This document shows positions 44,689-54,404 of a DNA stretch of 64,000 nucleotides, piece by piece. Position 1 is the first letter of the stretch; each line of letters opens with the position of its first letter. The stretch lies in the NCBI RefSeq assembly GCF_021568775.1, contig NZ_JAKGSG010000033.1:1-64000 (forward strand), in the 5' to 3' direction. Below the pieces are notes generated by a model. That model was not told the DNA's origin. It did no database searches and was given only the letters and a program-made list of their open reading frames with translations. The translations under genes and the position numbers were made by a program. This DNA comes from Antribacter soli (lineage in GTDB: Bacteria > Actinomycetota > Actinomycetes > Actinomycetales > Cellulomonadaceae).

Positions 44689-47600
44689 TCAGGCCGGGAC
44701 GATGTTCACCAGCTTCGGCGCCCGGACGATCACCGTACGGACGCCACGCCCGTCCAGCGCCTTGACCACGTTCGGCTCGGCCAGGGCGGTCTCGCGCAGG
44801 TCGTCCTCGGAGATCGCCGGGGCGACCTCGAGCCGGGCACGGACCTTGCCCTGCACCTGGACCACGCAGGTCACGGTGTCCTCGACCAGGTAGGCGGGGT
44901 CGGCCACGGGGAACGGCTCGTAGGCCAGCGACCCCTCGTGCCCCAGCCGCGACCACAGCTCCTCCGCGATGTGCGGCGCGACCGGCGCCGTCATCAGGAT
45001 CAGCGGCTCGACCACGGCACGCGGCACGCTCGACAGCCCCGTCAGGTGGTTGTTCAGCGTGATGAGCTTCGCGATGGCCGTGTTCGGGCGCATTCCCTCC
45101 ATCTCGGTCCGGACGTCCGCGATCGCACGGTGCAGCGCACGCAGGGTCGTCGTGTCGGGCGCGTCGTCCGTCACGGTCACCTCGCCGGTCTCCTCGGAGA
45201 CCACGTTGCGCCACAGCCGCTGCAGGAAGCGCTGCGACCCGACGACGGCGCGCGTGTCCCACGGGCGCGACAGGTCCAGCGGACCCATCGACATCTCGTA
45301 GACGCGGAACGTGTCGGCGCCGTACGCCTCGTACATGTCGTCCGGCGAGACGACGTTCTTCAGCGACTTGCCGATCTTCCCGTACTCGCGGTTCACGGGC
45401 TGCCCACGCCAGGTCCAGCCGGTCTGCTCGTCGCCCTCGACCTCGGCTGCGGGGACATACTGCCCGCGCGAGTCGGTGAACGCGTACGCCTGGATGTAGC
45501 CCTGGTTGAACAGCCTGCCGAACGGCTCCAGGCTGGTCACGACGCCCAGGTCGTACAGGACCTTGTGCCAGAACCGCGCGTACAGCAGGTGCAGCACCGC
45601 GTGCTCCACGCCGCCCACATACAGGTCGACGCCGCCGGCGGGCCCGCTCGTCGGGTTGTGCCGGGGACCCAGCCAGTACTCCTCCAGCGCAGGGTCGACC
45701 GCGTGCTCCGTGTCGGCCGGGTCCAGGTAGCGCAGGTAGTACCAGCAGGAGCCCGCCCAGTTCGGCATGGTGTTCGTGTCGCGGCGGTACTGCTTCGGGC
45801 CGTCGCCCAGGTCGAGCGTGACCTTGACCCAGTCCTCGTTGCGGCCCAGCGGCGCCTCCGGCTCGGAGCTCGCGTCCTCCGGCTCGAACGTGCGCGGCGC
45901 GTAGTCGGGCACGTCCGGCAGGTCGACCGGCAGCATGGCGTCGGGGATGGCGACCGGGCGGTCGTCCTCGTCCCAGACCACCGGGAACGGCTCGCCCCAG
46001 TAGCGCTGGCGGCTGAACAGCCAGTCGCGCAGGCGGTACGTCGTCGTGCCCTCGCCGACGCCGTTCGACTCCAGCCACGCGATCATCGCGGCCTTGGCCT
46101 CGGGCACGGACAGGCCGTCCAGGCTCAGGCGGTCCGACGACGAGGCGACCACGGAACCGTCGCCCGTGTAGGCCCCGGTGAAGTCCGCCGGGAGCCCGCC
46201 CTCCGGCTCCACCGTGCGGATCACCGGCAGCTCGTACGCCTCGGCGAATGCGAAGTCGCGCTCGTCGCCGCCGGGCACGGCCATGATGGCGCCGGTGCCG
46301 TAACCCATCAGGACGTAGTCGGCGGTGAACACCGGGATGTATGCGCCGTTGACCGGGTTCACGGCCAGGTGGCCGGTGAACACACCGGTCTTCTTGCCGG
46401 CATCCGCCTGGCGCTCCACGGCCGACTTGGCCGACGACTCCTTGCGGTAGGCCGCCACCGCCTCGATGGGCGTGGCGTTCCCACCGGTCCAGGTGTTGCG
46501 CGTGCCGTCGGGCCACGCCGCGGGCACCTCGTCCAGCAGCGGGTGCTCCGGGGCCACCACCATGAAGGTCGCCCCGAACAGCGTGTCGGGGCGCGTGGTG
46601 AAGACCTCGACCTGCGACCCGGCGCCCGCCGGGTCGGTCGTCCCGTCTGCGCCGAGCGTGTGGAACCGGACCTTGGCGCCCGTCGAGCGGCCGATCCAGT
46701 TGCGCTGCATCGACTTGACCTTCTCGGGCCAGTCGATCAGCTCCAGGTCGTCGATCAGCCGGTCCGCATAGGCGGTGATGCGCATCTTCCACTGGCGCAG
46801 GTTGCGCGTGAACACCGGGAAGTTGCCGCGCTCCGACCGGCCGTCCGCGGTGACCTCCTCGTTCGCCAGCACGGTGCCCAGACCCGGGCACCAGTTCACC
46901 GGCGACGAGTCCACGTAGGCCAGGCGCTGGGCGTCCAGCACGTCGCGCTGCTCCTCGCGGGACAGACCGGCCCACACCGCGCCGCCCGCGTTGTCGCCCT
47001 CGTGGCCGGGCACGGGGCGCGCGCCGGCGGCCAGCTCCGCCTCCAGCTCGGCGATGCGGCGGGCCCGGCCGCGGCCGCCGTCGGGCCGCGCGGCCTCGGC
47101 GTCGTACCAGGAGTCGAAGATCTGCAGGAAGATCCACTGCGTCCAGCGCACGTACTCGGGGTCGATCGTCGCGAACGAGCGGCGCTGGTCGTGCGCCAGG
47201 CCGGCGCGGCGCAGCTGCCGCTTGTAGGTGACGATGTTGCGTTCGGTCACCAGGCGCGGGTGCTCGCCCGTCTGTACGGCGTACTGCTCGGCCGGCAGGC
47301 CGAACGCGTCGAAGCCCATGGTGTGCAGCACGTTGTCGCCGCACATGCGGCGGAAACGGCCGACCACGTCCGTGGCGATGAAGCCCAGGGGGTGGCCCAC
47401 GTGCAGTCCCGCACCCGACGGGTACGGGAACATGTCCATGATGAAGTACGGGTCCCCGGTCGCGTCCGCGCCGCCGGGCCCCTTCAGGTCACCGGTCGGG
47501 TTGGCGGCGTGGAAGGTGCCCAGCTCCTCCCACCGGTCCTGCCAGCGCAGCTCGATCTCCTGCGCGAGGGCCGGGGTGTAGCGGAATCGGGGCTCGTCCG

Positions 47601-47709
47601 GGGCGGACGATGCTGCGGCAGTGCGTTCTGCGGCGTCGGGCGTGGTCACCCGGCCGATTCTACCGACCGCCTCCGTGACGGCCTGCTGCGTCGTGGCGTG
47701 TGCGCTCAT
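44689..47709 (-). CDS. leuS: leucyl-tRNA synthetase
   Basis: A 1006-residue class-I synthetase, long form typical of actinobacteria. The HIGH motif appears in [15 protein letters not shown], the editing domain in [19 protein letters not shown], and the KMSKS motif as KIGKSLKN. It charges tRNA-Leu. The ATG at 47709 is preceded by CAGGAGCAGC. The upstream leader encodes a Leu-containing peptide and a true intrinsic terminator, so the gene is likely controlled by attenuation. Confidence 0.97.
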   Translation of the reverse strand: MSAHATTQQAVTEAVGRIGRVTTPDAAERTAAASSAPDEPRFRYTPALAQEIELRWQDRWEELGTFHAANPTGDLKGPGGADATGDPYFIMDMFPYPSGAGLHVGHPLGFIATDVVGRFRRMCGDNVLHTMGFDAFGLPAEQYAVQTGEHPRLVTERNIVTYKRQLRRAGLAHDQRRSFATIDPEYVRWTQWIFLQIFDSWYDAEAARPDGGRGRARRIAELEAELAAGARPVPGHEGDNAGGAVWAGLSREEQRDVLDAQRLAYVDSSPVNWCPGLGTVLANEEVTADGRSERGNFPVFTRNLRQWKMRITAYADRLIDDLELIDWPEKVKSMQRNWIGRSTGAKVRFHTLGADGTTDPAGAGSQVEVFTTRPDTLFGATFMVVAPEHPLLDEVPAAWPDGTRNTWTGGNATPIEAVAAYRKESSAKSAVERQADAGKKTGVFTGHLAVNPVNGAYIPVFTADYVLMGYGTGAIMAVPGGDERDFAFAEAYELPVIRTVEPEGGLPADFTGAYTGDGSVVASSSDRLSLDGLSVPEAKAAMIAWLESNGVGEGTTTYRLRDWLFSRQRYWGEPFPVVWDEDDRPVAIPDAMLPVDLPDVPDYAPRTFEPEDASSEPEAPLGRNEDWVKVTLDLGDGPKQYRRDTNTMPNWAGSCWYYLRYLDPADTEHAVDPALEEYWLGPRHNPTSGPAGGVDLYVGGVEHAVLHLLYARFWHKVLYDLGVVTSLEPFGRLFNQGYIQAYAFTDSRGQYVPAAEVEGDEQTGWTWRGQPVNREYGKIGKSLKNVVSPDDMYEAYGADTFRVYEMSMGPLDLSRPWDTRAVVGSQRFLQRLWRNVVSEETGEVTVTDDAPDTTTLRALHRAIADVRTEMEGMRPNTAIAKLITLNNHLTGLSSVPRAVVEPLILMTAPVAPHIAEELWSRLGHEGSLAYEPFPVADPAYLVEDTVTCVVQVQGKVRARLEVAPAISEDDLRETALAEPNVVKALDGRGVRTVIVRAPKLVNIVPA

Positions 47710-47748
47710 GGTGCTGCTCCTGTGCTCTGCGATCGGGATCCGGGCACG

Positions 47749-47805
47749 AAAAAGCCCCTCGCAGGGAGGGGCGGCCGCGCTGGGTGTGCCCGATCGGGGG
47801 CGAGG
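47749..47805 (-). promoter_or_regulatory. leuS attenuator hairpins and terminator
   Basis: Reading the minus strand, GCCGCGCTG (5' arm within the leader ORF end, 47815-47807) pairs perfectly with CAGCGCGGC (47783-47775). Directly after it comes the stem GCCCCTC... written on this strand as GCCCCTC/GAGGGGC (47772-47766 and 47760-47754) followed by five U residues (47753-47749): a proper intrinsic terminator 40 bases before leuS. The first hairpin competes for space with the terminator, so ribosome position on the leader would decide the outcome. Confidence 0.8.
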
Positions 47806-47844
47806 TCAGCGCGGCTGGATAAGGAGCGAGCGGATACGACTCAT
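47806..47844 (-). CDS. leuS leader peptide
   Basis: A 12-residue ORF, MSRIRSLLIQPR, with Leu codons CTC CTT at positions 7-8. Its last codons form the 5' arm of the first leader hairpin. A possible promoter (TTGCCT, 18 bases, TACGGT) would start transcription at or next to the A of this ATG, so translation could be leaderless. Together with the terminator this is a classical attenuation layout. Confidence 0.75.
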   Translation of the reverse strand: MSRIRSLLIQPR

Positions 47845-47850
47845 GGCACA

Positions 47851-47880
47851 ACCGTACCGGCGCCCGTGCGACCGAGGCAA
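47851..47880 (-). promoter_or_regulatory. candidate leuS leader promoter
   Basis: On the minus strand, TTGCCT (47880-47875), an 18-base spacer and TACGGT (47856-47851). Spacing and -10 fit a housekeeping sigma factor. Predicted start about six bases later, at the leader ATG. Confidence 0.5.
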
Positions 47881-48065
47881 CGACCTGTGGATGACACGCC
47901 GACAGCGGGCGCGCCGCCGACCAGGGCGTGTGAATCGCGGAGCGAGAGGACGACGGCGGCGAGGACGACTTCGGCGGTAGCATGCGGCTCTCTTGGTGAA
48001 GGCTGACCGTTCTCACTGGACCCTGGTGACCGGTACGTTCGTCTCATCGAAAATCGAGCGCTTGG

Positions 48066-48554
48066 GTGGGGGATGCCGTGCTGGAGGCTCTGGTGACGAC
48101 AGCTGCCGGGGCTCTGTCCGCCACGGTGGGCGTCCTGGTCGGCGGCATCGTGGCGCGACGCGCTCAGGACAACCAGTGGCTACGTGATCAACAGCTCGGC
48201 GCCTACCAGGATCTGTTCAGCCACTACGCCAAGTTCACGATGGAGCTCAGGCAGGCGCACGGAGCGCAACGCGGCTGGGACTACGACTGGGGCGAGTGGA
48301 ACGCAGCCCTGATGCGAGCGGGTCTGGTCGCCCCCGGCGACGTGGCGGCTGAGATCGACGGCTTCGGCCGGGCCATCAACTCCTTCCTGGACCAGGTGGC
48401 GCGGAGTCGCGACCCGCGGCTCGATCCGCTGAGCCCCGAGGCGTTCGAGCAGGCAAGGCAGGCACCGGCTCAGGCGCAGGTGAAGCTGGTCAACGCCATA
48501 CGACGGTCACTGAGCCGCGATGCTGAAGGACTGCCCTTCGGGATCGGTGGGTGA
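48066..48554 (+). CDS. small membrane-anchored protein of unknown function
   Basis: A 162-residue protein with one N-terminal hydrophobic helix (about residues 8-29, VTTAAGALSATVGVLVGGIV) followed by a soluble, mostly helical region (QQLGAYQDLFSHYAKFTMELRQ). GTG start. Many phage-defence and envelope proteins have this architecture, but I recognise no family. It adjoins a transposase remnant, so it may be on a small accessory stretch. Function unknown. Confidence 0.65.
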   Translation: MGDAVLEALVTTAAGALSATVGVLVGGIVARRAQDNQWLRDQQLGAYQDLFSHYAKFTMELRQAHGAQRGWDYDWGEWNAALMRAGLVAPGDVAAEIDGFGRAINSFLDQVARSRDPRLDPLSPEAFEQARQAPAQAQVKLVNAIRRSLSRDAEGLPFGIGG

Positions 48555-48646
48555 CGCGGGTCGAGGAGGCCGCGATCCTCGCCGAGGTGTCCGACGACGG
48601 TGACGGCGTGTGGAACTCTGGGGTTACTCGACATCAATGGTGGGCT

Positions 48647-48769
48647 GAGGGTCTGTGGAAGACCTCGCACGAGAGGCTGCGGCTGTGGACCGCGGACGGG
48701 ACGTGGGAGAAGATCCTGAACCACGTGATCGTCAAAGACGACTCCGTGGGTCGCGTGGAGTGGACGTTC
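48647..48769 (+). pseudogene. IS5-family transposase remnant
   Basis: The frame encodes EGLWKTSHERLRLWTADGTW and KILNHVIVKDDSVGRVEWT, which match the N-terminal part of IS5-type transposases just before the first catalytic Asp. The rest of the transposase is missing; the fragment ends at the VKOR gene stop. No terminal repeats are visible. Confidence 0.72.
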
Positions 48770-49433
48770 AGGAGAACGAACGGATCAGGTCCCCGCCGAC
48801 CGACAGCATCAGCCAGCCGACCGCCACGACGTAGCCGATCGCCAGGATCGTCCACCGGTTGCCGACCACGACGGACCGGAGGCCCGCGGAGGCGGGCAGG
48901 TCGCCGGACTGCACCAGGCGCACGATCTGCACCCACAGCAGCGGCCACATGACCGTCCAGACGATCATGCAGGCGGGGCACAGGGCGACGATCGTGTAGA
49001 AGCTCGTGTACATGAGGAAGAACACGAGCGCCTGACCGAGCACCGTGCCGCCCAGCAGCGACAGCCAGTACCAGCGCGGCAGGCGGGCTCCGACGAGCAG
49101 CACCACGGCGGTGGTCATGACGACGGGGAACGCCGCGAGCCCGATGTACGGGTTCGGGAAGCCGAGCACCGCACCCTGCGAGGAGCCCATCGCGGCGCCG
49201 CACTGGACGAACAGGTTGAGGGTGCAGGACGCGACCCGGTCCGGCTCGACGAACGCCAGGTACTTCTCGATCGCGAGCCACAGCGACGCCCCGAACCCGA
49301 TCGTGCCCAGCACGAGCAGCAGCACGGCAAGGGTCCGGCCCCCGGGGCCCCGTCCGACGGCGGAGCTCGCCCCGGTTGGTTCGCCCGGCTCGGTCTCGGG
49401 CCGGGCTGTGGTGCTGCTGTCGGTCACGTGCAT
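48768..49433 (-). CDS. vitamin K epoxide reductase family protein
   Basis: A 221-residue membrane protein with four or five helices. Redox cysteines are seen as the loop pair in SCTLNLFVQCG and the active-site pair CPAC in ALCPACMIVWTVMW. Bacterial VKOR proteins reoxidise a DsbA-like oxidase using menaquinone, so it would support disulfide formation outside the cytoplasm. No dsbA-like gene is adjacent. The ATG at 49433 is used; a later GTG is possible. Confidence 0.92.
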   Translation of the reverse strand: MHVTDSSTTARPETEPGEPTGASSAVGRGPGGRTLAVLLLVLGTIGFGASLWLAIEKYLAFVEPDRVASCTLNLFVQCGAAMGSSQGAVLGFPNPYIGLAAFPVVMTTAVVLLVGARLPRWYWLSLLGGTVLGQALVFFLMYTSFYTIVALCPACMIVWTVMWPLLWVQIVRLVQSGDLPASAGLRSVVVGNRWTILAIGYVVAVGWLMLSVGGDLIRSFS

Positions 49434-49468
49434 ACCGTACCGCCCTGCACCTGGACGCCCGCTGTACG

Positions 49469-50644
49469 TCACGCCACGGCGTGCACGACCCTCTGCCTGC
49501 CCGCGACGAGCACCATGGCCAGGCCGAGGAACGTGACGACGACGCCGGCCCAGGTGGGCGCGAGGTAGCCCCATCCGGCGGCGATCACCGCCCCGCCGAG
49601 GAAGGCGCCGGCCCCGTTGGCGGCGTTCAGGGCGGAGTGGCACAGGGCCGCCCCGAGCGACGGCGCACCGGGCGACAGGTCCATGAGCCGCGTCTGGAAC
49701 GCCAGGCCGAGCACCTGCGACGTGACGCCGAGCAGGAACAGCGACGCGAGGGCGGGCACGACCGAGTGCCCGGTGAGACCGAACAGGACGAGCGACACGC
49801 CGGTGGCGACGAAGCCGATGACGACGGCCCGCAGCACGCCGCGGTCGGCGAGCCACCCGCCGACCTGCGTGCCGACCGTCATCCCGACGCCGAACAGCGC
49901 CAGCACCCAGGGCACGGAGCCCTCCGTCAGGCCGGTGACGCGCATCATCGTGGGGGCGACGTAGGAGTAGACGGCGAAGAGCCCGCCGAACCCGACCGCC
50001 CCCGCGCCGAACGCGATCCACAGCGGCGGGTTGCGCAGCGTCGCGAGCTCGGACCGCACGGACGTGCCGCCGCCGCCCGCGCCCTCGGGGACGAGCCGCC
50101 ACAGGCCGAGCACCGTCAGCGCGCCGAGGACGCCGACCACGACGTAGGACACGCGCCAGCCGAGCTCCTGGCCCACGTAGGTCGACAGGGGCACGCCCAC
50201 CACGTTGGCGATGGTCAGGCCGGTCATCATGGTCGCGACGGCCCGCCCGCGCAGCCCAGGTCCGACGACGGCGGCCCCGACCGCCGCGCCGACGCCGAAG
50301 AACGCGCCGTGCGGGAGCCCCGCCAGGAAGCGTCCGACGACGAGCCACTCGACCGCGGGCGCCGCGGCGGAGAGCACGTTGGCCAGGGTGTAGCTGGTCA
50401 TGAGCAGGGTCAGGAGGGTCTTGCGCGACATCCGCGCGGCCGAGACGGTCAGCAGCGGCGCGCCCACCACCACACCCAGCGCGTACGCGGTGATCGTGTG
50501 CCCCACGACGGGATCGCTCACGCCGAGGTCGGCGCCGATCTGGGGCAGCAGCCCCATGGCGGCGAACTCCGTGGTGCCGATGGTGAACCCGCCGACGGCG
50601 AGCGCCAGGAGTGCGGGCGCAGCGCCCCGCAGAGTCCGGTCCAT
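49469..50644 (-). CDS. MFS transporter, AraJ-type
   Basis: A 391-residue twelve-helix transporter. The opening ALAVGGFTIGTTEFAAMGLLP is characteristic of the sugar-efflux/AraJ-like drug transporter group, and GRFLAGLPHGAFFGVGAAV is motif C-like. Substrate unknown; members export arabinose-like sugars or drugs. It is followed upstream by a DtxR-type regulator gene on the same strand, 80 bases away, so they may share a transcript. Confidence 0.9.
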   Translation of the reverse strand: MDRTLRGAAPALLALAVGGFTIGTTEFAAMGLLPQIGADLGVSDPVVGHTITAYALGVVVGAPLLTVSAARMSRKTLLTLLMTSYTLANVLSAAAPAVEWLVVGRFLAGLPHGAFFGVGAAVGAAVVGPGLRGRAVATMMTGLTIANVVGVPLSTYVGQELGWRVSYVVVGVLGALTVLGLWRLVPEGAGGGGTSVRSELATLRNPPLWIAFGAGAVGFGGLFAVYSYVAPTMMRVTGLTEGSVPWVLALFGVGMTVGTQVGGWLADRGVLRAVVIGFVATGVSLVLFGLTGHSVVPALASLFLLGVTSQVLGLAFQTRLMDLSPGAPSLGAALCHSALNAANGAGAFLGGAVIAAGWGYLAPTWAGVVVTFLGLAMVLVAGRQRVVHAVA

Positions 50645-50724
50645 GCGTCTCCTGTGTGCGTGTCGAATCGATCTGATCATCGACGTCGACTGCACCGGCG
50701 ACGAAGGGTGGGACGCGGGAAACC

Positions 50725-51429
50725 CTACCCTGCGGCGCCCACCCAGACACGCGAGGCGGCGAGCAGCCCGAGGTCGGCGGTGCGGTCGCCGTCGGGCCGC
50801 CCGGACGGGGTCCAGCGCACGGCGAGGGTCCCCGCGTACTCGCGGCGCGCCGTCACGGCGACGTGCACGTCGAGCTCGAGGCCGAGGCCGCCGAGGTACC
50901 GCAGTGCGTCGGGATCGGCGTCGCTGATCCGGACGACCGTCCCGGACTGGCCGGGCTCCATCGTGGACAGCGGGACGGCGTCGGGCCGCACCACGCTGCC
51001 GTCGGGGCCGGGGATGGGGTCGCCGTGGGGGTCCCGGGAGGGCCGGCCGAGCCGCGCGTCGATCCGCTCGATCAGCAGGTCGGACACGGCGTGCTCCAGC
51101 ACCTCCGCCTCGTCGTGCACCTCGTCCCAGCCGTAGCCGAGCTCGACCACGAGGTAGGTCTCGAGGAGCCGGTGCCGCCGCACCATGGCCAGCGCGTGGC
51201 GCCGCCCGGCGGGGGTGAGCTCGATCGCCTTGTACGGCGCGTGGTCGAGCAGGCCCTGGTCGCACAGCCGGCGCACCGTCTCGGAGACGGTGGACACGCC
51301 CACCCCCATACGGTCCGCGAGCTGCTTGGTGGTCACCTTCTCGTCGGACCACTCCTGCGCCGACCACACCGCCTTGAGGTAGTCCTGGGCGACGGTGGTG
51401 AGTTCGGCCGGGTCGGTGCGTTCGTCCAC
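50725..51429 (-). CDS. DtxR/MntR-type metal-dependent regulator
   Basis: A 234-residue regulator. N-terminal winged helix (TTKQLADRMGVGVSTVSETVRRL), dimerisation domain with metal ligands around RRHRLLETYLVVELGYGWDEVHDEAEVLEHAVSD (in two parts), and a C-terminal SH3/FeoA-like domain. It would bind DNA when loaded with Mn or Fe. Target genes cannot be told; the neighbouring MFS transporter is one candidate. Ten bases separate it from the phosphoesterase gene. Confidence 0.9.
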   Translation of the reverse strand: MDERTDPAELTTVAQDYLKAVWSAQEWSDEKVTTKQLADRMGVGVSTVSETVRRLCDQGLLDHAPYKAIELTPAGRRHALAMVRRHRLLETYLVVELGYGWDEVHDEAEVLEHAVSDLLIERIDARLGRPSRDPHGDPIPGPDGSVVRPDAVPLSTMEPGQSGTVVRISDADPDALRYLGGLGLELDVHVAVTARREYAGTLAVRWTPSGRPDGDRTADLGLLAASRVWVGAAG

Positions 51430-51438
51430 GGCACGAGC

Positions 51439-53154
51439 CTACGGGGACACGGTGGGCGCCGGTTCCGGCGCCGGCTCGCCGGCCTCGGGCGGCACCTCGC
51501 CCGGGTACGGCACCGGGTCCGGGACCGCCTGCCGGTCGCTCACGGTGGCCGCACCCGACGGCGTGACGGTGACGAGCTGCCAATCGACGAACCGGCGGGA
51601 GGCGAGGTCGAAGCGCAGGAGCGTCATCTCGGCGGTGCCACGCAGCGGCCCGACGGTCGGCTGGCCGGTGGCCGCGCCCGCGGTGCTCGCGTTGACGTAC
51701 CGGACGCCGTACCCGACGGCCTCGGGTCCGGAGCGCTTGTGCGTGTGCCCCGAGATCTGGAACGGCACGCAGCCGGAGTCGAGGGCGGCGTCGCCGACGG
51801 GCGGCGTGTGCACGAGCAGCAGGTCAACCCGCTCCTCTGCGGTGCCAGGCCCCTCGAAACCGGGGTCGCCCGCCGCCTCGCACGCGGCGTCCGCAAGGCG
51901 CTGCGCGGTCTCGGCGGGGGTCTCGGCCCGCGCGGCGGTGGTGCCGGCGCCGACACGGGTCTCGAGCGGGTCGCGGTCGCCGAGGATGCGCACGCCGGCC
52001 ACCTCGACCACCTCCCCGTCGAGCACGATCTCGCCGTGCGCCCTCTCCTGGCCCGACGTGATCAGGGAGTCGTGGTTGCCGTCCGAGACCACCATCGGCA
52101 CGCCGCCGGGCACTGCGGACGCGAACGAGTCGACGCAGACCGACTCGACCGCTGTGCCGTTCATCGTGGTGTCGCCGGCGTTGACGACGGCGTCGACGTC
52201 GGCCCGCGTGGCGAGCTCGCGGATGAGGGGCGTCATCCCCGTGTTGCAGTGCAGGTCGCTGACGACGAGCAGCGTCACGAGGTCGGCCTCTGGCGAGGGT
52301 GTGGGCGACGGGAACGGCGGCAGCGTCGCCGCGGGCGAGGTGTCCGGCGTCGGCGATGCGTCCGGACCTGGGGCCGACGGCGGCTCCGCCCGGGCCTCCC
52401 ACTCGGTCCAGGAGGCGACGAGGCTCTCGCGTGCCCCCGCGTAGAAGGCCTCGTTCTGCCGGTAGAGGCCGACGAGCTGCCCGCCGTAGGTGTCGATGAC
52501 GCCGGCGAGGCGCCCCGTGATCCTGGCGCCCTGCAGCGAGGTGCCGTCGAAGACGGCCGAGGCGGGTACCCCCCGCTGGTCCGGGATCGCTATGCCGCTC
52601 GCCGTGGACGAACCCCACACGAGCGCGACGAGCACCACCGAGGCGGTGATCTCCCAGGTGCGCGGCACCACGACGCGGTTCAGCTCGGTGCGCCGGTCCC
52701 GCCCGAGGAGAGCCCGCACGCCGAGGAACGCGCCGGCGACGACGACGAGCGCGACGCCGGACCGCACGGCGGCGTCGAGCAGGAGCGCCCGGGCGACGGT
52801 ACCGACGGTCCGCTCGGGCGACGAGAAGAACTGGAGGTAGGAGTCGAGGTCGCCGCCGAGGGCGTTGAGAGTCGCCGCCGGCGTGACGGCCGTCAGGTCG
52901 GCCGGGATCTCCTTCACGGTGACCGTGACGCCCAGGTTCAGCGGCAGCGGCGAGTCGACCTCCAACGTGCCGAGCGGCCCGAGGTCGGCGACGACGGCGT
53001 CCTCGGCCGTCACCTCGTAGAGCGCCTCGTGCGGGCCGAGGCTGAGCTCGGCGCGGGCCGTGGTGAGTCCGAACACCACGCAGGCGAGGACGACCGCCAC
53101 GGAGGCGAGCGCCCATCGGACCCAGCGGGGCGGTACGGGGCGAGGTCGGCTCAT
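51439..53154 (-). CDS. membrane-anchored metallophosphoesterase
   Basis: A 571-residue protein: N-terminal helix (residues 14-33), an extracytoplasmic stretch, further hydrophobic segments near 115-135 and 155-175, a Pro/Ser-rich linker, then a calcineurin-like domain. Metal motifs are all present: VSDLHCNTG, NAGDTTMNG, SDGNHDS and SGHTHKRS. It probably hydrolyses a phosphate ester at the outer face of the membrane. The start MSRPRPVPP is chosen; twelve extra codons upstream are open. Confidence 0.85.
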   Translation of the reverse strand: MSRPRPVPPRWVRWALASVAVVLACVVFGLTTARAELSLGPHEALYEVTAEDAVVADLGPLGTLEVDSPLPLNLGVTVTVKEIPADLTAVTPAATLNALGGDLDSYLQFFSSPERTVGTVARALLLDAAVRSGVALVVVAGAFLGVRALLGRDRRTELNRVVVPRTWEITASVVLVALVWGSSTASGIAIPDQRGVPASAVFDGTSLQGARITGRLAGVIDTYGGQLVGLYRQNEAFYAGARESLVASWTEWEARAEPPSAPGPDASPTPDTSPAATLPPFPSPTPSPEADLVTLLVVSDLHCNTGMTPLIRELATRADVDAVVNAGDTTMNGTAVESVCVDSFASAVPGGVPMVVSDGNHDSLITSGQERAHGEIVLDGEVVEVAGVRILGDRDPLETRVGAGTTAARAETPAETAQRLADAACEAAGDPGFEGPGTAEERVDLLLVHTPPVGDAALDSGCVPFQISGHTHKRSGPEAVGYGVRYVNASTAGAATGQPTVGPLRGTAEMTLLRFDLASRRFVDWQLVTVTPSGAATVSDRQAVPDPVPYPGEVPPEAGEPAPEPAPTVSP

Positions 53155-53229
53155 CAGTGCCCCACCCTTTCCGATCGGCGGTCCGTTCACAACTCGGACC
53201 TCCCGGACACGGGAGCGCTGACGAGTACC

Positions 53230-54030
53230 TCAGCCGGTCTTCTTCGTCTTCGCGCTCTCCACACTGCGACGCAGGGCCTCCATGAGGTCGACGACCTCGG
53301 CGCCGCGGCCCTCCTCCTCGCGCTCCCCGAACGTCTCGGCCGTGTCGATCGCCTCGCCCTTCTCGATCTTGGCCTCGATGAGCTGCTTGAGCTGCACCTG
53401 GTACTCGTCCTCGAAGCCCTCGGGGCTGAAGTCCGACTCGAAGCTCGAGACGAGCTGCGCCGACATCGCGAGCTCCTTGGCGCTGACCTTCGCCGGCTCG
53501 TCGAGAGCCGGGAACGCGGCCTCGCGGACCTCGTCCGCCCAGAGCAGGGTCTGCAGCACCAGCACGTCCTCGCGCACCCGCAGCGCGGCCAGCCGGGTGC
53601 GCTGCCGCAGCGCGAACTTCACGACCGCCGTGCGCTCGGTCTCCTCCAGGGTGCGCCGCAGCAGCACGTACGCCTTCGTGGACCGGGAGTCGGGCTCGAG
53701 GTAGTAGGTGCGGTCGAGCATGATCGGGTCGATCTGGTCGCTCGGCACGAACTCCACGACCTCGATCTCGCGGTCCCGCTCCGCCGGCAGCGCCGCCAGG
53801 TCGTCCTTGGTCAGGACGACGGTGCGCTCGCCGTCGTCGTAGGCGCGGTCGATGTGCTCGTACGACACCTCTTCGCCGTCGACCTCGCAGACGCGCCGGT
53901 ACCGGATGCGGCCGCCGTCGGCGTCGTGCACCTGGTGCAGGGGCACGTCGTGGTCCTCGGTGGCGCTGTACAGCTTGACCGGGACGTTGACGAGGCCGAA
54001 GGTCACGGCGCCTTTCCAGATCGCCCTCAT
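53230..54030 (-). CDS. ku: non-homologous end joining protein Ku
   Basis: A 266-residue bacterial Ku homodimer subunit, beginning MRAIWKGAVTFGLVNVPVKLYSA and containing YEHIDRAYDDG and RTYYLEPD. It binds DNA ends and recruits LigD. Length is a normal core plus a short Lys-rich tail (SAKTKKTG). It is convergent in function with ligD about 750 bases away, with two small genes between them. Confidence 0.96.
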   Translation of the reverse strand: MRAIWKGAVTFGLVNVPVKLYSATEDHDVPLHQVHDADGGRIRYRRVCEVDGEEVSYEHIDRAYDDGERTVVLTKDDLAALPAERDREIEVVEFVPSDQIDPIMLDRTYYLEPDSRSTKAYVLLRRTLEETERTAVVKFALRQRTRLAALRVREDVLVLQTLLWADEVREAAFPALDEPAKVSAKELAMSAQLVSSFESDFSPEGFEDEYQVQLKQLIEAKIEKGEAIDTAETFGEREEEGRGAEVVDLMEALRRSVESAKTKKTG

Positions 54031-54086
54031 ACCTCTATGGTGCGCCCCGCGCCTGCCGCCCGCCAGGTGCGGGCATACTGTCCGCC

Positions 54087-54308
54087 GTGAACATCCCCGT
54101 CGGTTGGTCGATCCTGCTGCTCATCACGGCTGTGTGGAACCTGCTCATCTGGCCGCGGTTCTGGCGCCGGGTCGCGAGCGACCCGCGCGCCCGCGACGAG
54201 GCCGGCGGCGTGACGCCGTTCCTGCAGGTGCACGCCGGGCTCATCGGCGTCTCGCTCGCGCTGGCGGTGGCGGTCGGCGTGCTGGGCGTGCTCGGCCTCG
54301 TCGGCTGA
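54087..54308 (+). CDS. SCO4848-type small membrane protein
   Basis: A 73-residue protein with two helices (WSILLLITAVWNLLIWPRFW and [20 protein letters not shown]) and a short loop between them. It matches the actinobacterial SCO4848 family, whose role is unknown. It is divergent from ku across a 56-base gap. Confidence 0.85.
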   Translation: MNIPVGWSILLLITAVWNLLIWPRFWRRVASDPRARDEAGGVTPFLQVHAGLIGVSLALAVAVGVLGVLGLVG

Positions 54309-54372
54309 GCCGGAGGTGCAGCGCAGGGTGAGGGCCGAGGAACGAGGCACTCGCCCGAAGCGGAACCGCAGG

Positions 54373-54399
54373 CTCAGCCGATCAACAACATCGGCTGAG
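54373..54399. terminator. hairpin between convergent genes
   Basis: CTCAGCCGA (54373-54381) and TCGGCTGAG (54391-54399) flank TCAACAACA. A further copy of CGGCTGAGCC at 54302-54311, at the end of the small membrane-protein gene, could pair with GGCTCAGCCG (54371-54380) instead, so two alternative folds exist. Confidence 0.7.
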
Positions 54400-54404
54400 A
54401 GCTC

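Noticed and set aside
43702-48006. Plus-strand frame of over 1400 codons across leuS
   Set aside because: Antisense to leuS and the YibE/F gene; no family likeness.
47854-48065. Possible T-box riboswitch upstream of leuS
   Set aside because: No T-box bulge (UGGN with flanks) or specifier-loop arrangement; a leader peptide and terminator explain the region better.
48551-48646. First 32 codons of the frame containing the transposase remnant
   Set aside because: No likeness to transposases or any family; probably a chance extension that overlaps the preceding gene's stop.
50863-54090. Plus-strand frame of over 1000 codons
   Set aside because: Antisense to the regulator, phosphoesterase and ku genes; Val/Asp/His/Arg-rich as expected from third-position G/C on the other strand.
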